Origin: Dryocosmus kuriphilus
Taxonomy: Eukaryota; Arthropoda; Insecta; Hymenoptera; Cynipidae
DNA: 64,000 bases
Assembly: GCA_038277395.1 (NCBI GenBank)
Contig: CM076190.1
Coordinates: 238,321,177-238,385,176 of the forward strand
Reading direction: 5' to 3'
Part shown: piece by piece, positions 33,201-45,010 of the stretch
How the letters are laid out: each line of letters begins with the position of its first letter
How positions within the stretch are numbered: position 1 is the first letter of the stretch
Notes under the pieces: generated by a model
Seen by the model: the letters and a program-made list of their open reading frames with translations, nothing else
Databases searched by the model: none
What the model was told of the DNA's origin: nothing
Made by a program: the position numbers and the translations under genes

Positions 33201-33346
33201 TTGCAGTCCTTTTCTTCCACCCACGTTTCCGCCAACCCTACTGTATCACATGTTTCAATATATTTCCAGAACTCTCTATCCTTTTTCATTATTCCTGCTA
33301 CATTCCAAAATACCACCTTGTAACGAGGCGCTATTTCACAACCCAA
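30219..33346 (-). mobile_element. LINE ORF2 (endonuclease, reverse transcriptase, Cys/His knuckle), decayed
   Basis: The minus strand carries the N-terminus of an apurinic-type endonuclease (VVFWNVAGIMKKDREFW, GLAETWV; 33330-33220), MGDWNARIG (32909) and TIIDYVIVNTEVW (32690). Reverse-transcriptase motifs follow: GLITPIYKKRDKGNVDNYRG (31850-31790), AGFREGRHTMENIF (31680), FFVDLKAAFPSV (31570) and YADD near 31300. Then come a thumb (SKVMVFNKGGGKRK), a connection region and a C-terminal CMICERGRAKFKHWLKDC knuckle (30360-30310). Frameshifts break it into pieces, but nearly the whole ORF2 order is kept. No ORF1 lies upstream; the GC-rich minisatellite begins instead. Confidence 0.85.
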
Positions 33347-33639
33347 TGCCTACCATTCTCAAAACCGAAAGCACGTAGTGTGTACGTCACTGCATGCACG
33401 TGGCGATCGAGTGGCGTCCCCACTCCGGGGAGTGACCAGTGCGCCGACGCGTACCGAACCTCGCATCGTTATAAGGATGAACGAGGCACGACTCTAGGCA
33501 CTCTGTTCGATGCGCCCAGTCGAGTCACATCGACTTGTCTTCACCGAGCAGCAGTGCAACGGTTCCTCTGTGGACGGATACTCCCGTAGCAGAGCTAGCG
33601 GACGATGAAGACGATGATGACGACAACTTACCTATCCCT

Positions 33640-34480
33640 ACCTGGGGAAACCGACGCATGCGTGGATAGACGGGCATACCCGTGGTCCAATTTTGCGAAA
33701 CAGAAGTCGTGGTCTAGGTCCCCCTAGCCACCCTTCTGTCTGGTGACCCCCACACCTACGATCCCTACAAGGGGAAACCGACACATGCGTGTATGGACGA
33801 GCACACCCGTGGTCCACTCATGCGACACAGAAGCCGTGGACGTGGTCCTTCTAGCCACCCTTCTGTCCGGCGACTCCGACCCTCACCTGGGGAAACCGAC
33901 GCATGCGTGTATGGACGAGCACACGCGTGGTCTACTCATGCGGACAGAAGCCGTGGACTAGGTCCCCTAGCCACCCTTCCGTCCGGCGACTTCGACCCTC
34001 ACCTGTGGGAAGCGATGCATGCGTGGATGGACGGGTACCCCCGTGGTCCACTCATGCGACACAGGAGCCGTGGACTAGGTCCCCCTTGCCACCCTTCTTT
34101 CCGGCGCCTCCGGTCCTCGCCTGGGGAACCGACGCATACGTGAATGGAGGGGCACACCCGTGGTACACTCATGCGACGCAGAAGGCGTGGTCTACTTCCC
34201 CCTAGCCACCCTTCTCAAAGGCGACCCCGATCCCCACCTGGAGCGAACCAACGCATGCATGGATGAACGGGTACACCCGTGGTCTACGCATGCGACACAG
34301 GAGCCGTGGACTAGGCCCCCCCTAGCCACCCTTCTGTCGGCAACCTTCAACCGATCCCCACCTGGGGCGAGTCGACGCATGCGTAGATGGACGGGCACAT
34401 CCGTGGTCTGCTCATGCGACACAGGGGCCGTGAACTAGGTCCCCCTATCCACCCCCCTGTCGACGACCCTCACCCGACCG
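33640..34480. repeat. GC-rich minisatellite, unit about 119 bp, about seven copies
   Basis: The landmark CCACCCTTCTGTC recurs at about 33729, 33857, 33972, 34090, 34207, 34326 and 34449, and each unit also carries CGACGCATGCGTG.ATGGACG and GGTCCACTCATGCGACAC. The composition is far more GC-rich than the surroundings. Open frames across it are by-products of the repeat. Confidence 0.88.
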
Positions 34481-35174
34481 AAGACATAAAAACCGACTGA
34501 CACGAAACCGCATTATATCCACTCGCGACCCCGGGGGGCCGTTCCCCAATCACCCGTACCGCACCGTATGGGGAGCACCCTGGTCCAGGACGAGACACTG
34601 TAAGAGATACCGTTCTACCGATCCTGTTTCGTTCACGCGAAGCTACCATGAAAGATACCGCTCTACCGATGCCATATAAATTCACCTGTTGCAGAGCCAC
34701 CCCGAAGACTCCATGCGCGCGCCCCAGCGCGGAGGGACCCGGCAGCCGTCGTGTCGCAGAACGACCGATCAGGGAAGGGGGCGTCCGCCGAACGGCCGGA
34801 AACGAGCCGCCTCCAATGCTTTGCTTTATATTGAGCCACACACATACACTCACACCAACACTTTGCTTTATATCAAGCGACACGCATACCCGCGCACACA
34901 CACACACACCCACAGGCACACACTTAGAGATGTAACTAAATAGGAAGAATATATACATGCTTTCAATTTAACCTTACATCCCGTTGTTATCACTGCTAAC
35001 CCTACCCACACATCCTAACCCTGGCTAGACTGAAGCTTCCGGAGGGGTTATTTCTTGTCCTTTCTTCTCTTTTTCCAACTGTTACCCTTTCCTTTATCAT
35101 TTCCTTCTCCCCCTCTCTTCCTTACTATGAAAAACGCCTATCCGCCTTTTCTAATCTTTCATTCTCATCACTTC
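34481..35174. other. GC-rich to simple-sequence transition, no gene
   Basis: It includes a CA-rich simple repeat near 34835-34925 (ACACACACAC runs) and a pyrimidine-rich stretch near 35055-35140. I see no supported gene. Confidence 0.5.
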
Positions 35175-35350
35175 ATTTATTCTACTCTTATAAAACGGCT
35201 GTATGTGCAATCAGCAAACTTTCTGGACATGATGATGAAGAATGCATGTATTTATCCCTATGAGGTTCCTCTTTGAAGAAAAAGGCTTAACAGCATTTTA
35301 AAAAAGAAAATGATCAATAAAATCGAAAAAATTGACATCTTATACATTAT
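35175..35350 (+). mobile_element. Right arm of the second inverted Penelope-type repeat pair
   Basis: It is inverted relative to 29590-29810. The ribozyme core here is damaged (CTATGAGG in place of CTGATGAG near 35250), so only the left copy looks intact. Confidence 0.6.
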
Positions 35351-35749
35351 CTAACCTTGATCAAAATCATGACAGCTGTCTACATTAAGAAACTAGTTCC
35401 TATTTCTCAAGAACTATTTTATGGAATAATAAAGTAGATCATTTTTCTACCATCGACTCTATTATTTCATTAAATATTATTTCAAGAAAAACCTATTTAC
35501 GAATACACTTCCATTAGGAAATTTTTCTTTACTAAGATATTGAAAAAATCAAAATTAGCCCCATGCATTTATGGCTGGTTCGTTCACCTCTAAATATCTA
35601 TCGGATAACTTTATCCATAAGATATCTCCCAAAATAGATTCTCCTCACATGTGGATAGCGCGTACCTAGCAGATAAAATTATCCCGAATCGAAGTAGCGG
35701 ATATCTGCCAGATAGTGACTCCAGTGAATCCCGTATCATTATAAGAAAC

Positions 35750-37440
35750 TGTTGCGCTTCACTTTCTCGGCTAAACAATAATTAAGACAGTACACGCAGT
35801 TCCCTGCCGATAGAAAACCTTTGTGTATCCTCAGGCGTATTATAAGGCCGACTTCAATCTTTTTTCATGCTCGATTTGAATGATTTCGTCTCTAGAGATA
35901 ATTTCAGAGATTTGGGATTTACGAGCCTTCGGGTCATTTAAAAGCCCTACATGAAACTTTAAAAACTGCTATCTGAGAGCCTGCAGAGATTAGTGTAAGA
36001 AACTTCTCTTAGCCTGAAAATCTTTAGGTATTTTTCAGTCATTTCTATCGGTAGGGTTACTCGGAAACTATCTTCACGTAATCGGAATAAATACAAGTAT
36101 GCGAATTTCTGTTTCTTTCGTAAAAGCGTGAACAAAAGAATGAATTTATTATCCAACGGTATTAATATTTTTTAATCCGACGATGATTATGACTATGAAT
36201 TTGTAAAATATTGCATTTCACTATCTGGACTAAACAATAATTAAGAAAGTACAGGCAGTTGCACCAAAACTATCTTCACAGATTCGGAATAAATACAATT
36301 ATGCGAATTGCTGTTATTTTTGTAAAAGCGTAAACATATGAATGAATTTATTACCAGACGGTATCAATATTTTTGAATATGACGATGGTGATAACTATGA
36401 ATTTTGTAAACTATTATATTCAATTTGTCTAATAACCAATAATTAAGACATGACATGCAATTACAGTAGAAACCCGGTAAATCGTAGTCCGATAAGTCTC
36501 CATGCCCCTTATGACGTCAATGCATCAACATTCACGCACACTCATTTGAAGCTCCCACTATACACATGCGGTCACATATTGCGCAAGCGTGCAACAGTTG
36601 CGTCTGTGCGCAACATTTGCGTCTGCGCGCAACAGTTTCGTCTGCGCGCTCACATGCGCACTAGATTAACCGCTAATGGAAGGAGCATTCATTAAGTCTA
36701 AAGTTCTTGGAGTTTTATGCCCCTACAGCCCCAAAGTAAAAACTTATCGGAGTTCTACTGTACTCCAAAACTATCTTCACATGATCGAAATAAATACAAG
36801 TATGCGAATTGCTGTTATTTTTGTAAAAACGTGAACAAAAGAATAAAATTATTACCCGACGGTATCAATATTTTTTAATCTGACGATGACGATGACTATG
36901 AATTTTTTAACTTAGCATTTCACTTTCACGACTAACCAATAATTCAGACAGTACAGGCAGTTACTCCAAAACTATCTTTCCATAATGAGAATGAATACAA
37001 GTATGCGAATTGCTATTATTTTTGTAAAAATGTGAATATAAGAATGAGTTTCTTACTCGGCCTTATCAATATTTTTTGATCTGACGATGATGATGACTAT
37101 GAATTTGTAAACTATTGCATTTTACTTTCTCGGCTAACCAATAATAATTAACACAGTACAGACAGTTTCTACAAAACTATCTTCACATAATCGGAATAAA
37201 TACATGTATGCGAATCGCTGTTGTAATTGTAAAAACGTGAACATAAAAATGAATTTATTACCCAACGGTATCAATATTTTAGAATCAGACGATGATGAGG
37301 ACTATGGATTTGTAAACTATTGCATTTCACATTCTCGACTGACCAATAATTAGGACAGTACAGTCAAATACTCCCAAAACTATCTTCATATAATCGGAAT
37401 AAATACAGGTATGTGAATTGTTGTTGAGATTCTCGCTGAC
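35750..37440 (+). repeat. Satellite array, unit about 205 bp
   Basis: Units share GCATTTCACTTTCTCGGCTA, CAATAATTAAGACAGTACAG, CAGTTACTCCAAAACTATCT, GAATAAATACAAGTATGCGA and GACGATGATGATGACTATGA. Unit starts are visible near 35757, 36210, 36418, 36918, 37125 and 37320. Units differ by point changes, so the array is old. A MITE interrupts it at 36464-36760. Confidence 0.85.
36464..36760. mobile_element. pogo/Tigger-like MITE inside the satellite
   Basis: Ends are CAGTAGAAACCCGGTAA on the left and TCGGAGTTCTACTG on the right, with TA duplications at 36462-36463 and 36761-36762. The CAGTAGAA end is typical of the pogo/Tigger branch of Tc1/mariner elements. There is no transposase. The satellite unit is continuous across the insertion once one TA is counted. 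Confidence 0.82.
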
Positions 37441-37449
37441 TACTCTGAA

Positions 37450-40175
37450 CATTGTAGGTATTTCTTTTCCAATGAAAAACTCGCTTTTTAAAATTTTTTT
37501 GCAAACAAATTTATTTTCTGTTAAAATTATTAATTTGATTTCTTTGTTTAAGTTCGGGACTAATAAAAAATAACTAAAAAGTAAATACCGAATATAAAAC
37601 TTAAGGAAAAAGAAAATTTCCGAAAATAAAAATGGACGAAATGTAAAACTTTTAAAATTTAAAATAACGAAAAAGTTTTTAATTATCGAAAAATAAAAAT
37701 CTAGAATGATGCACAAAACGATTCTAGAAATATCCAAAATTAAAATTTACTAAATTATAAAAATTTTCGAATTATAATATTAACGAATTATAAAATTAAT
37801 GAATGATTAATTTTCACAAAATTCTTAAATTCCCGAAATTTAAAACTGCCGAAATTTAAAACTGTCGAAATTCAAAATTGTCGATATTTCAAATAGACGA
37901 AAATAAATATTGAACTCAAAAATAAAATATTTAATTATGGGACTAATAAAAAGTAACGAAAACGTAAATACCGAATATACAAATTAACGAAAAATAAAAT
38001 TCCCGAAAAAATAAATTGATGAATTATAAAATTTCTAAAATTTAAAGCAACGAAAAGATGTTTAATTATCAAAAAATAAAAATCTCGAATTATGCAAATA
38101 AAGAATTTAAAAATGTCCGAAATGAAAATTTAACGACTCATAAAATTTTCAATTTATAAAGTTAATGAATTACTAATTTCTCCCAAATTCTTAAATTCCC
38201 GATACTTAAAATTACCGAAACTTAAAATTCTTGAAATTCAAAATTGACGATATTTAAAATGGGCGAAAATAAATACTGAATTAAAGAAGAAAATATTTAA
38301 TTCTGGGATTAATGAAAAATAACGAGAAAGTGATTAGTGAATATACAAATGAACAAAAAATAAAATTGCCGAAAATAAAAATTGACAGAATTATAAAATA
38401 TCGGTTACTTAAAATAACGACAAAATTTTTAATTATAAAAAAATAAAAATCTCGAACAGTGCAAGTAACGAATTTCAAAACATCCGAAATTAAAATTAAC
38501 CGAATCATGAAATTTGTGAATTTATAGTATTAAGGATTTATAAAATTAAAGAATTATTAATTTCCCCCAAATTCATAACTTCCCGAAGTTTAAACTTGCC
38601 GAAATATAAAACTGTCGTTATTTTAAGGAGAAGAAAATAAATATTCAAGTAAAAAATAAAATATCTAATTATGGGCATAATAAAAAACAATGAAAAAATA
38701 AATACCGAATAAGAAACTAACGAAAAATAAATTTGCCGAAATTACAAATTGACGAATTAGAAATTTTTCGAAATGTAAAGTAACGACAAAATTTTTAATT
38801 ATCGAAAAATAAAAATCTCGAATTATGCAAATAAGGAATCATAAGAATTGCAAATGATAATATTCGCGAATTATAAAGTTATCGAATTATTAATTTCCAC
38901 GAAATTCTTAAATACGCGAAATTTAAAATTTCCGCAATTTAAAACTCCCGAAATTTAAAATTCCCGAAATTTAAAATTGTCAAAATTCAAAATTGTCGAT
39001 AGTTCAAATTCATGAAATTAAATACTGAAATAAAAAATAAAATAATAAATTACTTGCTAATTAATTATAAAATGAATAATTACAATATTTTCGACAAAAA
39101 AACCCTAAAATTCTCACATAATTAATGGATGTACCTCATTATAAAACTCTATTATGCTAATTTGTCTCAAATTTATTTTATAATTATTTAATAAAAGTAT
39201 AATATTCTATTTTCTAATTTAATATTTGTTTTCGACAATTTGAAATATGGACAATTTTGAATTTTGACAATTTTAAATTTTGGCAGTTTTAAATTTTGGC
39301 AGTTTTAAATTTCGGGAATTTAAGAATTTTAGGGAATTTAATAATTCATTAATTATCTTATTTGTTAATATCATAATTCGAAAATTTTATAATTCCAGAA
39401 ATTTTACTTTCGGATATTTTCGAATTCGTTACTTGCATAATTCGAGATTTTTTTATTTTTCTATAATTAAAAATTTGGTCGTTATTTTAAACTTCGGAGA
39501 TTTTATAATTCTTCAATTTTCATTTTCGAAAATTCAATTTTGTGGTTAGCTTGTATATTCGCTAATTATCTTTTTGTTTTTTTATGATTATTCCCATAAT
39601 TAAATATTTTATTCTTAATTCAATATTTATTTTCGTCCATTCTAATTTCAACAATTTTGAATTTTGACAATTTTAAATTTCAAAACTTTAAATTTCTGAA
39701 ATTTAAGAATTTGGGTTAAATTAGTAATTCGTTAGTTTAATAATTCTTTAATATTATAACTCACAAATTTTTTAATTCGGTTTTTAATTTCGGATATTTT
39801 TAAATTTGTTCTTTGCATAATTCGAGATTTTTATTTTTCGAAAATTAAAAGTTTTCTCGTTATTTTAAGTTTCGGAAATTCTGTAATTCGTCAATTTTTA
39901 TTTACGGCATTTTTAAATTCTGGGAGGTTAATTTGGTATTTGCATATTTCGATATTTTTATTTTTCAATAATTCAAAATTTTGTTGCTATTTAAATTTCG
40001 GGAGCATTATAATTCGTCAATCTTTATTTTCGGCAATTTGTATATTCGGTATTTATTTTGTGTTAATTTTGATTTGTTCCGAGTTTAAACAAATTCATAA
40101 AATTAATCATTTTCATAAAAAGTAAATTTGTTTGGGAATAAAGTTTTAAAACGTGAGTTTTGAGTTGAAAGAGAA
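37450..40175. repeat. Large palindromic AT-rich satellite array
   Basis: The left arm (about 37450-39060) contains four tandem units of about 365 bases starting near 37555, 37938, 38303 and 38672 with GGGACTAATAAAAA and AAATACCGAAT. The right arm (about 39200-40175) carries the reverse complement of the same units. The outermost parts also pair: AACAAATTTATTTTCTGT on the left against AAAAGTAAATTTGTTTGGGA on the right. The structure could fold into a hairpin over 1 kb long. No protein coding is supported. Confidence 0.8.
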
Positions 40176-40679
40176 CACTTAAAATGTTTATTTTTGTAAA
40201 ATTCAAAAAAATAGAAAAAAGTGAATATATAAACATTTTAACAAATAAAAAACTAAACAAAATAATCGAAAAGAGGTGGAGGCAACCAGAGTCTTGGAGC
40301 GCTGCTTTGAATTTTCAAAATACGAATTGATTTTTAATATTGTGATTTTGAATTTTCAAAATGTGAATTGAATATTCCATAACAAGTGTTATTGAAATTT
40401 CGAAAAAGTGTGATTGAATTTTTAATACTTTTTGAATTTTCAAATACAAAAGTTCATGAAATTTACGATACTTTTGCGTCTGTTAAAAACTGAAAATGCA
40501 TGTTTCGGAAATTTCACCAAGAAATTTTTAACATTTCACGAACTTGTTATTGGTCGATGTTCACTTGAAGACACAAAGAATTTCATTTATTATATGGAAA
40601 TCTTAAGTTTCCAGATAACACAGATTATCCCAAAAATACAGGATTTGGAAGACTGAACTTTCGAAGCCCAATTTATAAG

Positions 40680-41510
40680 TAAGGGCATTTTCATTTACAA
40701 CCATAGTTTGAAATTCTTGTAATGATTCCAAAACTTATTGTGGTGAAAGAAACAAATTCATGGAAGAATGTGTTTTCCGTTTAGTGCAAAAGGCTGCAAA
40801 TTGAAGAATCTTTCAAAAAAATATTTCAGTTAATTTTTTTAGTTTGTAGAACTTTAAAAATTTTCCTTGAAGAATTGGGCTTGAAAGCACATTTTTTTGA
40901 ATAAAAGAAACATTTTCATTTTATTTGAGTGGTTACACATATATCGAAGAATGAGAATTCTTATTTTCTTCATCTTTGTAAGTTTGCAGAACTTTCGATT
41001 TTTTTGGTAGAGTACATATACGCCAATAATTTTTTTTCGATTTTAGACTCATTTCCATGTTACGGACGAGTTTGCAAATTAATAGAAGCATCGTAAGTGA
41101 GAACATCTTCATTTGAAACCATTATTGAAAACATTTGTAATTATTCCGAAAAGTATTTTAATAAAAAAAGAAACAATTTCATGGAGACATGTATTTTCCG
41201 TTTCGCGCAAGAGGTTATAAAGTGAAGCACTTCTCAAAAACAGTATTTCAGTTGATTTTTTTTAATTTGCAGAACTTTTATCATTTTTATTAAAAACTTA
41301 GAATGAAAAACAAATTCTTTTCAACGAAACGAATATTTTCGTTTTATTTGGATGGTTGCAAGTGTATCGGACGTTCTAAATTGCTATTTTTCTCAATTTA
41401 AAAAGTTTGCAGAACTTTTGCAAATTTCTCCGTGCTAGAAATGCGAAAATTCATTACATCGTGATTTTCAACATCTTCCGTTTAGAAAAAAGGGTTGCAA
41501 AATCAGACGA
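40680..41510 (+). repeat. Degenerate tandem duplication of about 420 bp
   Basis: The stretches 40680-41090 and 41100-41510 share, in order, CATTTTCATTT..AACCAT, TTCCAAAA.TTAT, AATTCATGGA, GTTTTCCGTTT, CAGTTGATTTTTTT, TTTGCAGAACTTT and TTTATTTG.GTGGTT. Divergence is high, so the event is old. Confidence 0.6.
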
Positions 41511-41514
41511 AGTA

Positions 41515-41734
41515 CACGGAGGAAATAGAATCCTAGTGAATGCATGTCTTCTCACCTATTAGCTCCACGTGTTATAACAATAATCTGCTACATGCGACTC
41601 ACGGCGTCAGTACTTGGGTGCATGCATTCAATCTATGCGTTCGCGTGCTCACGCCGTGGTGGCATGTAGCAGAAACGTGTTATAACACGCGGGGTTATTA
41701 GACACGTATTCACTAGGATTCTATTTTCTCCGTG
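41515..41734. mobile_element. MITE with long inverted repeats and TA target site
   Basis: The 220-base element begins CACGGAGGAAATAGAATCCT and ends AGGATTCTATTTTCTCCGTG. The inverted repeat extends inward through CACGTGTTATAACA and CTGCTACATGC. TA duplications flank it at 41513-41514 and 41735-41736. It is a non-autonomous element, probably mobilised by a Tc1/mariner-like transposase. Confidence 0.85.
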
Positions 41735-41736
41735 TA

Positions 41737-42621
41737 TCAATTGAACGTACTGTTCAGTTTACTGAAGTTTGAAAACTTTTGCAATTATTATGAAATTTTC
41801 GAAATATCATGTCTATATCTACTGGTTTAGATACCGTACCGCCAAGTCTTCCGCTCGCGCAAAATGTAACCTCCCTTTACTGATACAAGAAAATAATAAC
41901 TTGCCGCGCGTAGACGCAGACATTCCCGCGCTTTTGATTTATAGTAACATTCTAGTAACTTTTGTGTCGAAAGGAACCAGTATGAAGAACAACTTTCCGT
42001 TAGATACGTATCTAAGGGTGTCATTGAAGACAACGAATTTTTATTTATCTGACGGCTAACTTTATTTGGAAGATAGCCATCGAGAGGTATGAAGAAAAAC
42101 TGCCATTAGTGGCTTTGTGTCTTCCAGTATTTCCGTCATATTGGTTTTGCATCACAAGTTGGAGAGGTCTACACAGTAAAGTACGCAATGCTTCTTTCAC
42201 ATTTTCAGATAATTTAAAGGAAAAGTTAAAATTTAGTGATATAATGTTTTCAAATGTTGAACAAATTTGACAAATTTCCTTATGCAAGTTAAACTGCGAC
42301 TTACCTACGCCGTGGCCTTGGCAACCATATGTCGTAACGGCGGCCAGTTTATAGGCTGGCCCTCCTTAATATGGTACAGGACCATCGTGGATAGTAAGGA
42401 GATTCACCAAAGTAGCCAAAAAGAAGAAATCGGCACGCAGTATCCAAAATAATTATAAGCGAGAGTAAAGCGCGGAAAACGTCCAGTTCAGTTAGACGAT
42501 ACGACAGAATGGAGGCCAAGGAAGAGAAGCGAGCTGTTTTATTATTCCAGGGTAAAGCTGGAACGCATGCGCGCCGAGCTATCGTGAGATAGCAAGTCGC
42601 CTCTCGACTACTGATATATAT
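41737..42621. other. Non-repetitive flank of the LTR element, possible disrupted exon
   Basis: No gene is proven. At 42511 an ATG opens MEAKEEKRAVLLFQ and is followed by GGTAAAG, which could be a first coding exon and donor about 65 bases before the LTR insertion. It is weak evidence: the frame is short and no downstream exon is known. Confidence 0.25.
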
Positions 42622-44906
42622 TGTAAGATGCGAGTTTAGATATAAGGTAAAAGCGCCTGTATATAGGTAGTCGGGTTGGCATCCAAGCAGAAGGCCACCT
42701 CGGTAGTCATAGCACAGGCAGTACCCTCTAAGAAACTAAAAAGCACCCCCCCGCACGTAACACAGAACTAGGGCATAATGCATTCGGGATGATTTAAAAG
42801 GCCGGTCTCGACGAAGAATCGGCAGATCTTCTCTGGCGAGCTAAAGGACAAGGTCCTCTCCTCAGAAGAAGCATCTCCTGGGTAAACTCCCTAACTTTAG
42901 GAAGTTGCTGCCCTTCCTCGAGTCTTCGTGCTCGTCAGCGGTGAATTTCCCCTTCCCAGGGACGAATTATCCGAGCCTTCGTGCTCTATAGCCACTAGTT
43001 TACCCCTTCTCAGGGATGCCCTATTTTTGAGACTTCGTTCTCCACAATTAAAAATACTGAGATTTTTATTGGCCACTGTGCCCAGCCATTAAGGCCTTTT
43101 TACTTGTAAGCCATCGAGCTTCTATGATAAACTTTTCCCCTCTCAGGGACATCCCATTTTGAGACTTTGAACTCTATGATTGGAATATTTATTCCTTATT
43201 AATTTTGGCCACCGTGCCCAGCCATTTAGGCTTTTCTTTTATTTTAGCCTTTGAGCTGTTTTAATGTAAAGTAAAGAATTCCTCCGAAGTCTTATAACAG
43301 TTAGCTTTTGAGCCTGTTAAAGCGGATACCATAGATATTCAAGTTTAAATCTATCACCAGAAATTCCAGAAAGGAAACTGGTCACATTAGCCTCTTCATT
43401 AAAGGCGATAGACTTGTACAAAACCCATGAGAAATAAGTAGCAGCGCTGCTTGGAGATTTAAATAGACCCTTTGAATGAGGGAAAGACAGGCTCGAAAGG
43501 TAGCCGTTCATAAAAGATAATCCCTGCGCCACGCCATAAACAGGTGTAATAATACTATAATCGAATAATAGGTAATAATGGAATTAGTGGTATAATTGTA
43601 TAAAAGGAAATTTATGATACAAGGAATAATAGTTAAGATCTGATATTCATCATTGTAACCTGAAAATAAACCAAGGCATGTGTTTGTACTTTGGGACGGA
43701 GAGACCAGACTAGATAAATACATTTGCGGGAATTGAATCAGGAATATTTTGATGTTAAATAAATATAAAACAGAATAAAACAGATCTTTTAAACCGATAG
43801 TTCACGAAAGATTTACATTGTAAATCTTTTCTGAACTAGGTGGGTCCGTATTAGATTCGGGTGTGAAGCGGAGTCCCACTTCGTCTTCCAACCTAAGAAT
43901 TAATACCCCCTTATAAAGGTTTCTTTTATGAATAATTATTTGAATCAATTGTACCTTCTATAAATAATAATTGAATTCGGGTGTGAAGACGCATACCATA
44001 CCGTTCTTCCAACCTTAGAATCAATTTTGTTAAGAAGGCCATTTAATTCATCTAATTAAAATTAGTGACTTCCTTTTCAAAGAACAATTATTGAATTCGG
44101 GTGTGAAGGCGGTTTATATGACCCACTTCCAACCTTAGAATCAATTCTGTTGGAAAAAAAAGTCATATTCGAATCAGTAGCCTAGATCAATCACCTGTTC
44201 TTTTAAAGATACAATTATTGAATTCGGGTGTGAAGTTACATCCCAAACTGTGCTTCCAACCTAAGAATCAATGTGTAGAAAAGAACATTTAATTGATCCC
44301 ACAAACGAAGCTTCTATAAGATAATCATTGAATTCGGGTGTGAAGCTGAACAATAAAACAGTCTTCCAACCTTAGAATCAATGTTGTGAAGAAGCGACTT
44401 TGTTTTTCTAAAGATCCACTCTTAAGAAATCAAAAATTTCAGATTCCGTAATTTGGGTCCCTTTTTCGCACGTGCCAAGGAGTGACCTGTGTAAGGAAAA
44501 GCCTCATTCCAGGTAGTCGGGGGAGTAGGGTGGCTCACCTGCGGAAACACACGCCTAGAGTGTGCCTTTAGAATTAAGTCTCACGCCCATCCAGAATTGT
44601 AAACAACGTGAACCAAGAGGCATAAAAGCCCTCTCGACTATATAATCCTTTAGCATAATTAGAATAAAATTATTGTATTAATCAAAAGTATGCATTTTAT
44701 TTAGACACGTAAGTTAGAAATAGGACCTTTAATTAATCACTGTATTAGGATAGCTAGGGTTATGGTTAATAAATAATCATTATTGTAAAAGAAACTCGCT
44801 TGTCTTTACTCTCGTAAGACCCAATCATGTAAAATACTTAATTGACCAATAACAAATACAAACAAATAAGATAATATAAAATAAAAAGAAAATATAAAAG
44901 GTTAAA
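42622..44906 (+). repeat. 5' LTR of the gypsy-type element
   Basis: It begins TGTAAGATGCGAGTT and ends AAAAGGTTAAA. It is unusually long for an insect gypsy LTR and contains a duplicated GTGCCCAGCCATT block (43080 and 43207), an 11-bp-arm palindrome at 43807-43829 and five hairpin repeats (43850-44400). Confidence 0.9.
43850..44400 (+). repeat. Five-unit hairpin repeat array in the 5' LTR
   Basis: Each unit has ATTGAATTCGGGTGTGAAG, a variable spacer of 15-20 bases, and CTTCCAACCTTAGAATCAAT. The two ends are imperfectly complementary, so each can form a stem-loop. Units start near 43850, 43972, 44092, 44217 and 44328 (spacing 110-126). The inter-unit sequence is not conserved, which points to selection on the hairpins. 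The same array is in the 3' LTR at 52265-52800. Confidence 0.8.
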
Positions 44907-44907
44907 A

Positions 44908-44926
44908 TGGCGCAACAACGTGAGGC
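44908..44926 (+). other. Primer-binding site
   Basis: TGGCGCAACAACGTGAGGC follows the LTR end within one or two bases. TGG is the usual start of a sequence pairing with the CCA end of a tRNA. The tRNA is not identified. Confidence 0.55.
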
Positions 44927-45010
44927 ACGAGGAGTTTAAATAAAGAGAAGCGAATATCTTAGAAATAAAATCAAAAAATTTTTGTTAAATAAAAAGAAGA
45001 AAACAGGATT

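Noticed and set aside
33743..34438. Overlapping open frames across the GC-rich minisatellite
   Set aside because: Frames exist because the 119-bp unit has few stops; the translations follow the repeat and have no domain.
43317..43532. 71-residue minus-strand frame present in both LTRs
   Set aside because: It appears twice only because the LTRs are near identical; no domain, start context or conservation beyond that.
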